Below are positions 22,519 through 30,019 of a DNA stretch of 42,670 bases, piece by piece. The notes under the pieces are model-generated. The model saw only the letters and a list, made by a program, of their open reading frames with translations, did not search any database and had not been told where the DNA came from. The stretch spans positions 1 to 42,670 of the forward strand of contig CAZUAH010000054.1 in assembly GCA_964617665.1 (NCBI GenBank), written 5' to 3'. Each line of letters starts with the position of its first letter. Position 1 is the first letter of the stretch. The translations under genes were made by a program, and so were the position numbers. The DNA is from JADHUC01 sp964617665. GTDB taxonomy: Bacteria; Planctomycetota; Planctomycetia; Pirellulales; Pirellulaceae.

Positions 22519-22814
22519 AGTCCGAGGCGCTTTTCTATCCGACGAATACGACGTACAAGTTTCTTTAAGGGTATGTCGTTGTCCTCTTCTTCGTAGAACC
22601 TTTGATACGCCGCCTCGTCTGGTACGAGTAGTTCACTTCCGTCTAAATCTAACGTGAAGACGTAATCACCTACCTCTGCTACAATTTCAGGCGGCGTTTC
22701 TTCTGGTGGACATGCTGGTTGTATAAGAAGACCTTTAATTTGCTTTTGTCTGATACTACCGTTTAAAGAAGGTGCGCCTACACCAAAAGCAGCGACGTGT
22801 CTACCTGTTTTCAT
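22515..22814 (-). CDS. Unknown 99-aa protein ending the structural block
   Basis: A Gly-rich N-terminus, PACPPEETPPEIVAEVGDYVFTLDLDGSELLVPDEAAYQRFYEEE and a basic C-terminal helix LKKLVRRIRRIEKRLG. The last gene of the leftward 20-kb block. Not recognised. Confidence 0.65.
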   Translation of the reverse strand: MKTGRHVAAFGVGAPSLNGSIRQKQIKGLLIQPACPPEETPPEIVAEVGDYVFTLDLDGSELLVPDEAAYQRFYEEEDNDIPLKKLVRRIRRIEKRLGL

Positions 22815-22826
22815 TTTCTTTCTCTA

Positions 22827-23708
22827 TTAGCTAAAGTTCAGTCCCGTAGAGTGTGTGTTGCCGCCTGAATTAAAGAAGTTGTTATTATCACAATCGCGGC
22901 TGGTGCCCCGGAATGTATTCCAGTCGTTAGATGCCTGATTGTCAATTCCGCGCCCATTGTTGGCGACTGTCGTAGTGATATTACGGATCAAAACAATGAA
23001 ATCGTTGTAGCTCGCGCCTGCTGCATTAGATATCATAAGAAAACGATTTGCTGCACCTGTAACAGCGTCGAGGTTTTCGCCTCTTGCATATATTTTGTTG
23101 TATGACGATCCGCCTAAAAAGAAGACCCAACGTACCCACGCAGCAGCATCAAGTGTTAAAGCCTGGTTTACCGCAATGAGATTAGCTGTACAGTAATTTG
23201 CGCCCGTAAAGACTACAACGTCGAGGGTTGTTGCGTAACTCGCAGCACTTGGTTCTAGTTCGATTAAACAAGACTCCCCGAAAAAGTAGTCGCTTGTGCA
23301 GTGAAGTAAAGAGCCGGTACCTGCCGCTTTTAGCGTATCGCCTGTTAGTTTTACGCGACCAAAAAAACTGACGTTATCATTTGGAATAAGAATACCGCCA
23401 CCTGTCGCAGCGAAATCTATCTCGCAACCACCAAAGTATACTTGCTGACCCGCAAGAAATGTAAGGTCGCCTGCGGGCGTATGTGTACCGGGCTGTATAA
23501 AGATTGTACCGTTGGCTCCTGCATTCGTAATTGCAGTTGCTATACTATCCGTCGTAGCAACAACTTCATCGAATGCGCCACCGCTTAGATTTGTAAAATT
23601 CGTCGCGTCGAGGACAGGTGCCGCCCCGTTCGTTACGTCCTGATCAATGAAGCCGTGATCGGAGCCATCCGATGTTATATGGTTTACAGCATCCTGGTTA
23701 TTGCTCAT
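22827..23708 (-). CDS. Parallel beta-helix adhesin / receptor-binding protein
   Basis: 293 aa. The N-terminus ALNHITSDGSDHGFIDQDVT-type segment is seen as HITSDGSDHGFIDQDV, then regularly spaced IFIQPGTHTPAGDLTFL, GILIPNDNVSFFGRVKL, Asn/Gly turns and short strands throughout, as in pectate-lyase-type beta helices of phage spikes. The low Lys/Arg and high Asn/Thr/Gly composition fit an extracellular trimeric spike. Possible polysaccharide-degrading activity is unproven. It is adjacent to a fibre-repeat gene. Confidence 0.75.
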   Translation of the reverse strand: MSNNQDAVNHITSDGSDHGFIDQDVTNGAAPVLDATNFTNLSGGAFDEVVATTDSIATAITNAGANGTIFIQPGTHTPAGDLTFLAGQQVYFGGCEIDFAATGGGILIPNDNVSFFGRVKLTGDTLKAAGTGSLLHCTSDYFFGESCLIELEPSAASYATTLDVVVFTGANYCTANLIAVNQALTLDAAAWVRWVFFLGGSSYNKIYARGENLDAVTGAANRFLMISNAAGASYNDFIVLIRNITTTVANNGRGIDNQASNDWNTFRGTSRDCDNNNFFNSGGNTHSTGLNFS

Positions 23709-23722
23709 ACCAAGCCTCTATT

Positions 23723-24106
23723 CTAAATAACGTGCCACTCGCCGTTATCATCATCCCACAAATACGTTTTCGACTCGTACTGTGTGTCTACCGTATTTGT
23801 ACCGCCACCGTCGATATTGTTACCTTGCCCGTCAACAGTAACAGTATCCGCAGTTATAAGTTTAACGAGAATACGATCCGCGTCATTAGGCGCAGCAGGC
23901 AGGTTGACAGTAAACGTACCATCACAGATCAACGCTTCACCAGCAGAGGCATTGTACGGACCTGCATTTACGTCTACAATGTTCCACTCATCAGCAACGC
24001 CAAGGTTCGCACGCGCCTGTGCCGCTGTAGTTGCACCTGTACCACCATTAGCGATAGATACGGGTGTCGGTACGTTCTGGTATGGCCAGAGATCTACATA
24101 AGCCAT
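23723..24106 (-). CDS. Fibre protein with ANGGTGATT repeat motif
   Basis: 127 aa. SIANGGTGATTAAQARANLG at residues about 17-36 is the classic phage fibre joint motif. It is followed by a small beta domain (ALICDGTFTVNLPAAPNDADRILVKLITADTVTVDGQGNNIDGG) of the type found in fibre heads. It probably forms part of the host-recognition apparatus with the neighbouring beta-helix protein. Confidence 0.85.
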   Translation of the reverse strand: MAYVDLWPYQNVPTPVSIANGGTGATTAAQARANLGVADEWNIVDVNAGPYNASAGEALICDGTFTVNLPAAPNDADRILVKLITADTVTVDGQGNNIDGGGTNTVDTQYESKTYLWDDDNGEWHVI

Positions 24107-24109
24107 TAT

Positions 24110-24502
24110 TTATTCCTCGCTGTCGTCTTCGTCCTCGTCCCAGGATAGCATCGAACCGTCAGAGATCGAACCACCTGGCAGATTGTCGTCCGACGTGTCG
24201 TAGGGAATCGGCGGAGCCTGCTCTACCGCAGTTTCGCTCGTATCGTGCGGCGGCTTGACGTACTCACCTAACTCGCCAGAAGTAGCAGCAGGCTTCGTGG
24301 CCCGGCCCGCGACCTTGATCCACCTCTCCCCCGCCGGTACGAAGTGATTAAACGCCTTATTAAGAACCAAGCCGGTAATCGCACCTGTAGTAACAGTAAT
24401 AAACTCTTCGTGCTTTAACTTCAGCTTCTTCTGTGTACCAACGAGGTAGCCTGCGCCAGCGCCGCCAGCCATCCAAAGCAAGTAATGACGATACCAAGAC
24501 AT
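24110..24502 (-). CDS. Small two-helix membrane protein with LGEYV motif
   Basis: 130 aa. Hydrophobic segments at about 8-22 (Gly-rich) and 34-50. The cytoplasmic or internal tail contains GELGEYVKPP (about 77-85), a motif shared by unrelated proteins here, and ends in an acidic EDEDDSEE. Likely a virion membrane protein (inference). Confidence 0.7.
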   Translation of the reverse strand: MSWYRHYLLWMAGGAGAGYLVGTQKKLKLKHEEFITVTTGAITGLVLNKAFNHFVPAGERWIKVAGRATKPAATSGELGEYVKPPHDTSETAVEQAPPIPYDTSDDNLPGGSISDGSMLSWDEDEDDSEE

Positions 24503-24513
24503 TTGTTTCGCTC

Positions 24514-25023
24514 CTATTTCTTTTCTCTTGTCAGCCAGAATGCAAGGCCAAAAAGACCGGAAAGTGCAATAAGAGACGCGAGAGGCGAACCTCCTGTGCC
24601 ATACTCTCTTTTCCAGCCTGTATAGTACTTCAAAATCGGATCGACGTAGTTTTTCTTTACCGTTGAAGGCATGGCCTTACCCGCTGCAATATAGCTCTTT
24701 GCACGGGATGGTCCCATATTATAAGCAGCAAGCTGCCAAGCAAGCGACGACGGAATCGTCTTCCGAATCGTCACCATAAACGCAACGCCTTGCTTAATAT
24801 TATTATCGACGTTAAACAGATCTCCCGAGAAGTACTTCGGGAGAAGCTGCATCAAGCCTCGCGCACCTACACGCGACACGGCTTTGGGGTTAAAACCAGA
24901 CTCTTTTTGAATCACAGCAAGAACGAGCGGTATAGGTACGCCGTACTTTAGCGCGTACTTCTTTACTGTAGGCAATACCGCTTTTACTTTCGTGTCGCCT
25001 ATTGCATAACCGCTAACAGTCAT
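24514..25023 (-). CDS. Lytic transglycosylase (SLT fold), membrane-anchored
   Basis: 169 aa from the ATG at 25023, which has GAGGG upstream; longer starts read through the next gene. Catalytic Glu E41 in IQKESGFNPKAV, then VGARGLMQLLP and LAAYNMGPSRAKSY, the SLT motif set. The C-terminal hydrophobic helix (GGSPLASLIALSGLFGLAFWL) and TREKK tail anchor it. A virion- or envelope-attached peptidoglycan enzyme for entry or lysis. Confidence 0.88.
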   Translation of the reverse strand: MTVSGYAIGDTKVKAVLPTVKKYALKYGVPIPLVLAVIQKESGFNPKAVSRVGARGLMQLLPKYFSGDLFNVDNNIKQGVAFMVTIRKTIPSSLAWQLAAYNMGPSRAKSYIAAGKAMPSTVKKNYVDPILKYYTGWKREYGTGGSPLASLIALSGLFGLAFWLTREKK

Positions 25024-25030
25024 AATACCC

Positions 25031-25546
25031 TCATCTTGCTCCGTATAAAGCCTCGTCCAGACTGTAAGGAGTAAAGTCAGGAGAACCAGGGAGTCCAACG
25101 TCGAACGTGTTGTATATCGAAAGGTATTCTGCATCTGTATAGTGCCCGTGTAAATGCCCATGTAGACACACAACACCTTTACCGCTCTTTTCCCACCTAA
25201 ATAACGGATAATGACACAACACAAGTCCAGGTCCATCGTCTAGCATAACTATCGAATCTAGCACAGTCAACCGCGAATTGAAACCGATAGCCGCTACAGG
25301 ATCACTTAAACTTGGCACAAGGAACTTCCTACCATTTAGCTGATCGAGCAGGTATAGTATGTCATTAATATTTATATTTCTTTTTTTTGATAAGTCCCCT
25401 AAAATAAAAACGTCGGCATTTGAAGGAACTTTGCGGTTCCAGCGCGGAACTAATTTGCGCCATAACGCAGCGAACGAAGGAAGATCGTAATTCTCCCTCG
25501 CACGCTTGTTTTGGAACAAATGTAGATCCGCAGTAAAGAATTTCAT
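25031..25546 (-). CDS. Metallophosphoesterase lacking GNHD
   Basis: 171 aa from the ATG at 25546, which overlaps the upstream stop (ATGA). ADLHLF (residues 6-11), GDLSKK, LCHYPLF and LHGHLHGHY are the usual calcineurin-like motifs, but the expected GNHD after KFLV reads PSLSDP, so the bridging Asn and catalytic His are missing. Either activity is altered or the protein is non-catalytic. The lysis-region position is also unusual. Confidence 0.82.
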   Translation of the reverse strand: MKFFTADLHLFQNKRARENYDLPSFAALWRKLVPRWNRKVPSNADVFILGDLSKKRNININDILYLLDQLNGRKFLVPSLSDPVAAIGFNSRLTVLDSIVMLDDGPGLVLCHYPLFRWEKSGKGVVCLHGHLHGHYTDAEYLSIYNTFDVGLPGSPDFTPYSLDEALYGAR

Positions 25547-25734
25547 TTTAGCATAATGGTCTTTATTGTAAAGCCCATAGCTGTAAGAATACCTGCAACT
25601 ACCCACGCAGGCTTATCTTTGTGTTGTGTTTTAAGATACAACGTCAGCGGCAAACCAATCGCTGTACCAACAACAGCCATCTTCCAATACTTATGAAAGA
25701 TGTCCTCTATTTCCTTTGAGAGCGTACCGTCCAT
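25543..25734 (-). CDS. Small two-span membrane protein, 63 aa
   Basis: ATG at 25734 overlaps the upstream TGA. Hydrophobic segments are about 20-34 (MAVVGTAIGLPLTLYL) and 44-60 (AWVVAGILTAMGFTIKTI) with a short basic turn, a holin-like or virion-membrane topology. Adjacent to the lysis gene. Confidence 0.68.
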   Translation of the reverse strand: MDGTLSKEIEDIFHKYWKMAVVGTAIGLPLTLYLKTQHKDKPAWVVAGILTAMGFTIKTIMLK

Positions 25735-26057
25735 CAATTTTCCTCTATAAAGGCGTTTGTAGTCAATACGAACTCTGCCAGGGCAGTACTTGCAAGCTGT
25801 TGTGCGCGACTCGCAGAAGCAACCCGCTTCTTAGAACGCGAAGGTAACTTACCAAGTCGATACAATTCGACGAGGCGTTCTTTCTCTTTTTCCGTCAGTA
25901 ACCCCAAATCGACCAGACCGTCACAAAAACAGCCCCCGCCTTTTACGAGCACACAAGCCTCTGCACGCTTACGTTGTTCTGGTGTTAAATCAAGTTGTGT
26001 GTACGCAGGACAGTTTTCGCCTACACACGCACATACACCTCGGGGGAAGTCACACAT
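25734..26057 (-). CDS. Cys-rich 107-aa protein
   Basis: ATG at 26057 has GGAG 6 nt upstream and overlaps the previous stop. CDFPRGVCACVGENC and ACVLVKGGGCFC contain seven Cys, which could form a metal site or disulfides. The C-terminal half is helical (EKEKERLVELYRLGKLPSRSKKRVASASRAQQ). Not recognised. Confidence 0.65.
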   Translation of the reverse strand: MCDFPRGVCACVGENCPAYTQLDLTPEQRKRAEACVLVKGGGCFCDGLVDLGLLTEKEKERLVELYRLGKLPSRSKKRVASASRAQQLASTALAEFVLTTNAFIEEN

Positions 26058-26334
26058 CTTCGTCTCCAAATTGCTCGCCTAGCTTCGCCACCCGTCCTAG
26101 ATCCTTGATTACGTCTCCTGACATATCTATAGCAGCCTGCTGCGTAGCGGGCTTGCTTAGAAACATTTCAAGCGCTTTTTGTAAATCCTCTGCTTTGAAC
26201 ACACCAGACTCAACTAGCGCAGTAGGAACTCCAACAGAGTGCGTCTTCGTGTAACCGAGTACCGCTTCGGCGGTGTCGATAGTAATAACACCGCTTGCAA
26301 AAAGAAACTGTAAGAAGTCGGGGAACCGTTGCAT
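26050..26334 (-). CDS. Unknown 94-aa helical protein
   Basis: FPDFLQFLFASGVITIDTAEAVLGYTKTHSVGVPTALVESGVFKAEDLQKALEMFL has the helical repeat seen in N-terminal domains of secretion/pilus ATPases (LVESGxxxxEDLxxAL), but this is a free small domain. Acidic C-terminus. Confidence 0.65.
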   Translation of the reverse strand: MQRFPDFLQFLFASGVITIDTAEAVLGYTKTHSVGVPTALVESGVFKAEDLQKALEMFLSKPATQQAAIDMSGDVIKDLGRVAKLGEQFGDEDV

Positions 26335-26634
26335 TTACTTGTCTATTTTATCCTTTAGTTCCTTCTGTACGCCCTCAACAGACTCAACCTTTGTTTTTAC
26401 CTCTACCATATCCCTTTCAAGTCGTACTAACGCGTCTCTCGCTGTCTTCGACGTTTCCTCTATCTTCTTAAATGTAGTGCCTAGTCCTGCAATTGCAGTA
26501 GCTATATCAGCAGAGATTTTTATCAACTTCTCTGTCAGCGTCTTTACCATGCTGAAAGACTGGTACAGCAGCCACGCTAACAAGCCCGTAGCGCCTGTGT
26601 TGCCTATCTTCTCTGAGAAGTCTAACCAGTCCAT
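26335..26634 (-). CDS. Holin-like TM plus coiled-coil protein
   Basis: 99 aa. A hydrophobic segment near 10-30 (NTGATGLLAWLLYQSFSMV) is followed by a long charged coiled coil (LVRLERDMVEVKTKVESVEGVQKEL). This resembles small phage membrane proteins with holin or tail-length features; a holin role is only a suggestion from the nearby transglycosylase. Confidence 0.6.
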   Translation of the reverse strand: MDWLDFSEKIGNTGATGLLAWLLYQSFSMVKTLTEKLIKISADIATAIAGLGTTFKKIEETSKTARDALVRLERDMVEVKTKVESVEGVQKELKDKIDK

Positions 26635-26677
26635 TTACGTCCTTTGTCAAAGTTACCTCCCACACACTACCCTTTTT

Positions 26678-27046
26678 CTATCTAAAAGAACCTAAAAGCG
26701 CAGGACCGACAGCAAACAAAAGCACGCCTACAGCAGCTACTACAAGTACTGTATTCATAGAAGATCTTGGCGATCCTGTATCGCCAAGACCCTCCAACGT
26801 ATTCAGAGGCGGATACCAGCCGCGACCGTGATTTACTGACTTCCCTTCTGGCATAGTACAGTAATGGACACAAGGCGTCGGTCCCTGAAAAGGCGTAGAG
26901 CCGCCAGGATTACGACAATGCCCACTATAACGCCCGTCCATAGCCTCACAGCTACGCTTAACCGCGCTTTGCGGGTCCGTGTGTACCACGTTGGAAACGA
27001 GGTGCTTCGGTGGTCCTATTGCCGGTCCTGTCTGAAGTGGAATCAT
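26678..27046 (-). CDS. C-terminally anchored virion-type membrane protein, 122 aa
   Basis: A Pro/Gly-rich soluble part with Cys and His (residues 1-95) ending in LGDTGSPRSS, then a C-terminal hydrophobic helix MNTVLVVAAVGVLLFAVGPALL and short basic end. The translation start lies just downstream of repeat copy 6 (GGTAAGGA). Confidence 0.7.
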   Translation of the reverse strand: MIPLQTGPAIGPPKHLVSNVVHTDPQSAVKRSCEAMDGRYSGHCRNPGGSTPFQGPTPCVHYCTMPEGKSVNHGRGWYPPLNTLEGLGDTGSPRSSMNTVLVVAAVGVLLFAVGPALLGSFR

Positions 27047-27062
27047 TCCTATGGCTCCTTAC

Positions 27063-27082
27063 CTTTCCCCGCCCCCTCCCCC
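27063..27082 (-). repeat. Dispersed G-rich 20-mer, copy 6
   Basis: Exact 20-mer on the minus strand filling a 39-nt gap between two genes. Minus-strand flanks are taacat on the left and GTAAGGA on the right. Confidence 0.95.
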
Positions 27083-27085
27083 ATG

Positions 27086-27433
27086 TTAGTCTAAACCTTC
27101 ACGTTCTACCATATTCCAGAAGCTAGGCGGCAGTTCATCTCTAGCTGCGGTATCCATAGACCATGCTTTATTTGCAGCTTTCTTTACTTGCCCTTCTACT
27201 AGATAGTGCGAAACTCTCACCATATCTTTTGCGTCATCTAAAAATATGTGTAACATATCTAGTTCGTCGTAATCATTAAAGGCGTTTCTAACTACCGTTA
27301 AAGCAGATCTACGTACTGTAGCTGCAATTCGATTAAGCTGCTCTTGTGATGTCTTCCCTTTCCAGATAACTTTTGGCTTATGTACTTTCTTCTTTCGGAC
27401 AACTACTGACTTATGTACTTTTTTCCTTGTCAT
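27086..27433 (-). CDS. Unknown 115-aa protein with basic N-terminus
   Basis: Lys/Val-rich start (MTRKKVHKSVVVRKKKVHKP), then helices (QLNRIAATVRRSALTVVRNAF ... DDAKDMVRVSHYLVEGQVKKAANKAW). A possible nucleic-acid-contacting helical protein. Not recognised. Confidence 0.65.
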   Translation of the reverse strand: MTRKKVHKSVVVRKKKVHKPKVIWKGKTSQEQLNRIAATVRRSALTVVRNAFNDYDELDMLHIFLDDAKDMVRVSHYLVEGQVKKAANKAWSMDTAARDELPPSFWNMVEREGLD

Positions 27434-27447
27434 TTCAAGACTCCTAG

Positions 27448-27843
27448 CTAGGCGCGTCTTGTAACCGCGTCAATCTTGATTTTATGTCCCTTGTGCGTAA
27501 TTATACGGTCTGACTGTTTTGATGGCGGCTCGACGCCAACACACCAACTACACATGCCACCAAACTCAGCAGGGTGCGTACAACGAACCGTGCCATCTAT
27601 ATGTAATCCTTTCTCATCAACGAGAATCTTCTTGTTTTCAGTTCTAAGCGTTAAGTCGCCTTCGCAACGAGGACAGCGGATTAAAAGCATCCAATGCTCT
27701 TTGCCGTCCTTTTCCTTACGAAAGTAACCATCCCACTCCATTACCATACCATCGTTGTCGATTACGTAAAACAGACGGTCAGCCTGACCGATCTGATTAT
27801 TACCCATATGACGTACATGTTCCGGCGAAACGATACTAGACAC
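27448..27843 (-). CDS. Zinc-ribbon protein, 131 aa
   Basis: CPRC (about 57-60) and CSWC (about 99-102) with further Cys/His between, inside a beta-rich domain (FYVIDNDGMVMEWDGYF ... HWMLLIRCPRCEGDLTL). Looks like a small metal-binding structural protein. Not recognised. Confidence 0.65.
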   Translation of the reverse strand: MSSIVSPEHVRHMGNNQIGQADRLFYVIDNDGMVMEWDGYFRKEKDGKEHWMLLIRCPRCEGDLTLRTENKKILVDEKGLHIDGTVRCTHPAEFGGMCSWCVGVEPPSKQSDRIITHKGHKIKIDAVTRRA

Positions 27844-27845
27844 TA

Positions 27846-28034
27846 TTACTCTCCATTTTCAAAGATTTTGTCCCTTCGTTCTTTTCCTTCAGTTTTCTCG
27901 CTCGCTCGCTTAACGGCGTACTCTTTCGCCCTTTCTGCAAGCTCATCTGCCTTGATTTCAACACCATAACGCTTTGCCACTATTATAGCGCCACCGATCA
28001 ATTCTGCAAGGATTTCAAGGATCATAGCTTTCAT
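27846..28034 (-). CDS. Unknown 62-aa protein, N-terminal hydrophobic helix
   Basis: MILEILAELIGGAIIVAKRYGVEIKADELAERAKEYAV: a hydrophobic N-terminus then a charged helix. AGGTGAGAAA precedes the ATG. Possibly membrane associated. Confidence 0.6.
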   Translation of the reverse strand: MKAMILEILAELIGGAIIVAKRYGVEIKADELAERAKEYAVKRASEKTEGKERRDKIFENGE

Positions 28035-28053
28035 TTTCTCACCTATTTTCCAG

Positions 28054-28153
28054 NNNNNNNNNNNNNNNNNNNNNNNNNNNNNNNNNNNNNNNNNNNNNNN
28101 NNNNNNNNNNNNNNNNNNNNNNNNNNNNNNNNNNNNNNNNNNNNNNNNNNNNN
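28054..28153. other. Assembly gap (100 N)
   Basis: A run of exactly 100 N, the usual placeholder for a gap of unknown size. Gene content across it cannot be judged. Confidence 1.
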
Positions 28154-28224
28154 AGTACCTTCAGGGTTGTTGGGTTACAACCCACGACACTAAAAAGCGT
28201 TGCGATAATTAGAAATTTACGCAT
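28154..28224 (-). CDS. Small lipoprotein, 5' part, interrupted by assembly gap
   Basis: MRKFLIIATLFSVVGCNP is a short signal peptide with a lipobox (VVGC), so the mature protein would be lipid-anchored at Cys15. The remainder runs into the N gap. LENR-stop appears on the far side (28039-28053) only if the gap is exactly 100 nt. An outer-membrane spanin is possible near lysis genes, but unproven. Confidence 0.6.
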
Positions 28225-29086
28225 AGCTAATTCCTTCCTCTATTAGTGGTGTAATAGTACGATGCGGAGAGAGCTTACTACCTTGTCTCCCTCCGAGATC
28301 AAATATGATTACAGTTCCTTTTGGTCTGTACTTACGTATCTTATCAGACCAGTCTACAACGCTACGACCTACATTTTCTGCGTGTATATCTGTAAGAAGA
28401 ACGCCGTAGTCTGTAGCAAGTTCTATTAGCGTACGGCGAAGATAGGGCAGCTTCTTAATAGCTTCTGCTGCTTCTATGTACCGTACGTATAATTCCCGCT
28501 TCTTACGCGTGCTTTGTGCGAAAAGACGCCGCTGTGCTGTCCTCATTATATCTGCAAGTAGCTTTAGGTTCAGCATTGACTCGCGTATAGATATCCGAGG
28601 TACAAGCCACTTCAATGAATGCGTACTTTCCCAGTCTATAGGCTCGATTTTCTCACGAACGATAACGTAGACAGTATAAAGTTGTCTAAAGGCTTCGACA
28701 GTACCTCCATCGTAAAGACCTTTATAAAATACAATACCATCAAGCACTTGTGAAGGACCAGTACCGTCGCCCCCTTCAAGCTCTTCTCGCGTTTCAAGAG
28801 TCGCTTGTACAAGTGCGCCCTCTGTTGGATCTACTGTGATTTTTACAGCCCAACGAGGATCGTCCGTGTCAAAGACACAACCCCAATGACCACAACCAAG
28901 TAACGTATCGGTACGCGCACCTGTTACATCTACGAGTGCTTGCTCGTTTTTGGACAACCAGCCTTTTAACCACTTAGGAGTAATAAGAGGATTGCGACGT
29001 AAAGAACGTGCTACATGGGGGAGGGGGCGGGGAAAGTGGTCCCTTGTGTGTTGAAGCCTTTCCATGTATCGTACATTTCTCGACAC
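28217..29086 (-). CDS. Protein-kinase-like protein
   Basis: 289 aa from a GTG. LLGCGHWGCVF (G64, G66, G69) resembles a glycine-rich loop, AVKITVDPTE (K82) the ATP-binding Lys, LLTDIHAENVG the catalytic loop (HxD variant as DIH-x-x-N) and IIFDLGG the DFG site. This is a bacterial or phage kinase fold seen in some large phages; substrate unknown. An RRNP motif is near residue 30. Repeat copy 7 lies in the N-terminus; an ATG at 29091 in another frame would join this frame if 26 nt were removed there. Confidence 0.72.
   Translation of the reverse strand: MSRNVRYMERLQHTRDHFPRPLPHVARSLRRNPLITPKWLKGWLSKNEQALVDVTGARTDTLLGCGHWGCVFDTDDPRWAVKITVDPTEGALVQATLETREELEGGDGTGPSQVLDGIVFYKGLYDGGTVEAFRQLYTVYVIVREKIEPIDWESTHSLKWLVPRISIRESMLNLKLLADIMRTAQRRLFAQSTRKKRELYVRYIEAAEAIKKLPYLRRTLIELATDYGVLLTDIHAENVGRSVVDWSDKIRKYRPKGTVIIFDLGGRQGSKLSPHRTITPLIEEGISYA
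29017..29036 (+). repeat. Dispersed G-rich 20-mer, copy 7
   Basis: Exact 20-mer on the plus strand inside the N-terminal part of the minus-strand kinase-like gene, read as FPRPLP. Left flank gctacat. Confidence 0.95.
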
Positions 29087-29098
29087 GACATACTTGGT

Positions 29099-29380
29099 CT
29101 AGGATCTAAAAAAGGCGTAGTAAAGTACGCCAAGCAGTACTGCACTTCCAATTACACTTATACCAAAGCTACTACCTTCGCACTTCTTTCTTTCAGATTG
29201 AGTTAAGCTAAGAAGTTCCTTATCAGTGTACCGCTGGCCTGTCTTTGGATTCAAAGGTAAACAGAGTACACCGTTTTTATCTTTCCACTGATTTATAGTT
29301 CCACCAGTAGGTAGACGCGTCTTGACGCAACTGAGCTTGCAGTCGGTCTTAAACGGCATACCTATGGCAGCTTTACTCAT
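29099..29380 (-). CDS. Tail-anchored Cys-containing protein, 93 aa
   Basis: Four Cys in a polar domain (CKLSC ... C ... C), then FGISVIGSAVLLGVLYYAFF as a C-terminal membrane helix with RS end. Overlaps the preceding 56-aa gene by ATGA. Likely virion membrane protein. Confidence 0.72.
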   Translation of the reverse strand: MSKAAIGMPFKTDCKLSCVKTRLPTGGTINQWKDKNGVLCLPLNPKTGQRYTDKELLSLTQSERKKCEGSSFGISVIGSAVLLGVLYYAFFRS

Positions 29381-29547
29381 TTAAGTACCAAGTACCAAAA
29401 AGCCAGGGCGACAACGCCAATGCCTACGACAGTAGTAAGTGGCGTTCCGGTCTTTTCTACGTTCCCCGTGGGCGCAGTAGGCGGATTCGGATTGACGTAC
29501 TTACCTAAGTCGTCGCCTAGACAGCTACAGCCTTGCATCTGTGTCAT
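29377..29547 (-). CDS. 56-aa tail-anchored protein, below usual length cutoff
   Basis: The translation begins MTQMQGCSCLGDDLGKYVNP and ends in a hydrophobic helix VVGIGVVALAFWYLVLK. QGCSCLGDDLG-x-Y is repeated in the neighbour at 29544 (EYIEP instead of KYVNP), so one arose by duplication. ATGA overlaps at both ends confirm it. Confidence 0.78.
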   Translation of the reverse strand: MTQMQGCSCLGDDLGKYVNPNPPTAPTGNVEKTGTPLTTVVGIGVVALAFWYLVLK

Positions 29548-30017
29548 TTGTTCTTTCCGTATAGATAGTACACACCATACGCAAGAAGTCCTGCACCAAC
29601 TAGGTATACTAGCATCTCTTTTGCCGTTTCTCGTTTGGCAGGCCCACCAGGGTCAATCCTGCCGGGGACAGGTCCGCCGGGGACAGGTCCGCCTGGTGTT
29701 GTTATTCCTTGCTGTTTTTTGTATGCAGCAATATCGTGCGGCGTAATCATAGGTGAGCACATACTGCCGCCAATACCGCTTTTGTGCTTCCAAGAGCCGT
29801 CTTTCATCTTGACGCAGCCAGCAGCCTTTAACTTCTGCGCTCCGATGATCTCTGCAATTTGCGTGTCTGTTAGTGGCTGAGTAGCGGCTGCGCCTAGAGG
29901 CTCGATGTACTCACCAAGATCGTCGCCAAGGCAACTACAGCCTTGCAGGTTGTAGTTCCTACGGTAGACTTCCGAGTTGACGGGTCCACCTGGCGGTCTG
30001 TGGTAAACGTGTTGCAT
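29544..30017 (-). CDS. Tail-anchored protein with PGGPVPGGP stalk
   Basis: 157 aa from the ATG at 30017, chosen because AAGGG lies 5 nt upstream. It carries QGCSCLGDDLGEYIEP (residues 25-40), a Cys-containing helical part, a PGGPVPGGPVPG stalk (about 117-130) and a C-terminal membrane helix LVYLVGAGLLAYGVYYL with a GKNK end. A surface stalk held in a membrane is the likely architecture. Confidence 0.75.
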   Translation of the reverse strand: MQHVYHRPPGGPVNSEVYRRNYNLQGCSCLGDDLGEYIEPLGAAATQPLTDTQIAEIIGAQKLKAAGCVKMKDGSWKHKSGIGGSMCSPMITPHDIAAYKKQQGITTPGGPVPGGPVPGRIDPGGPAKRETAKEMLVYLVGAGLLAYGVYYLYGKNK

Positions 30018-30019
30018 AT

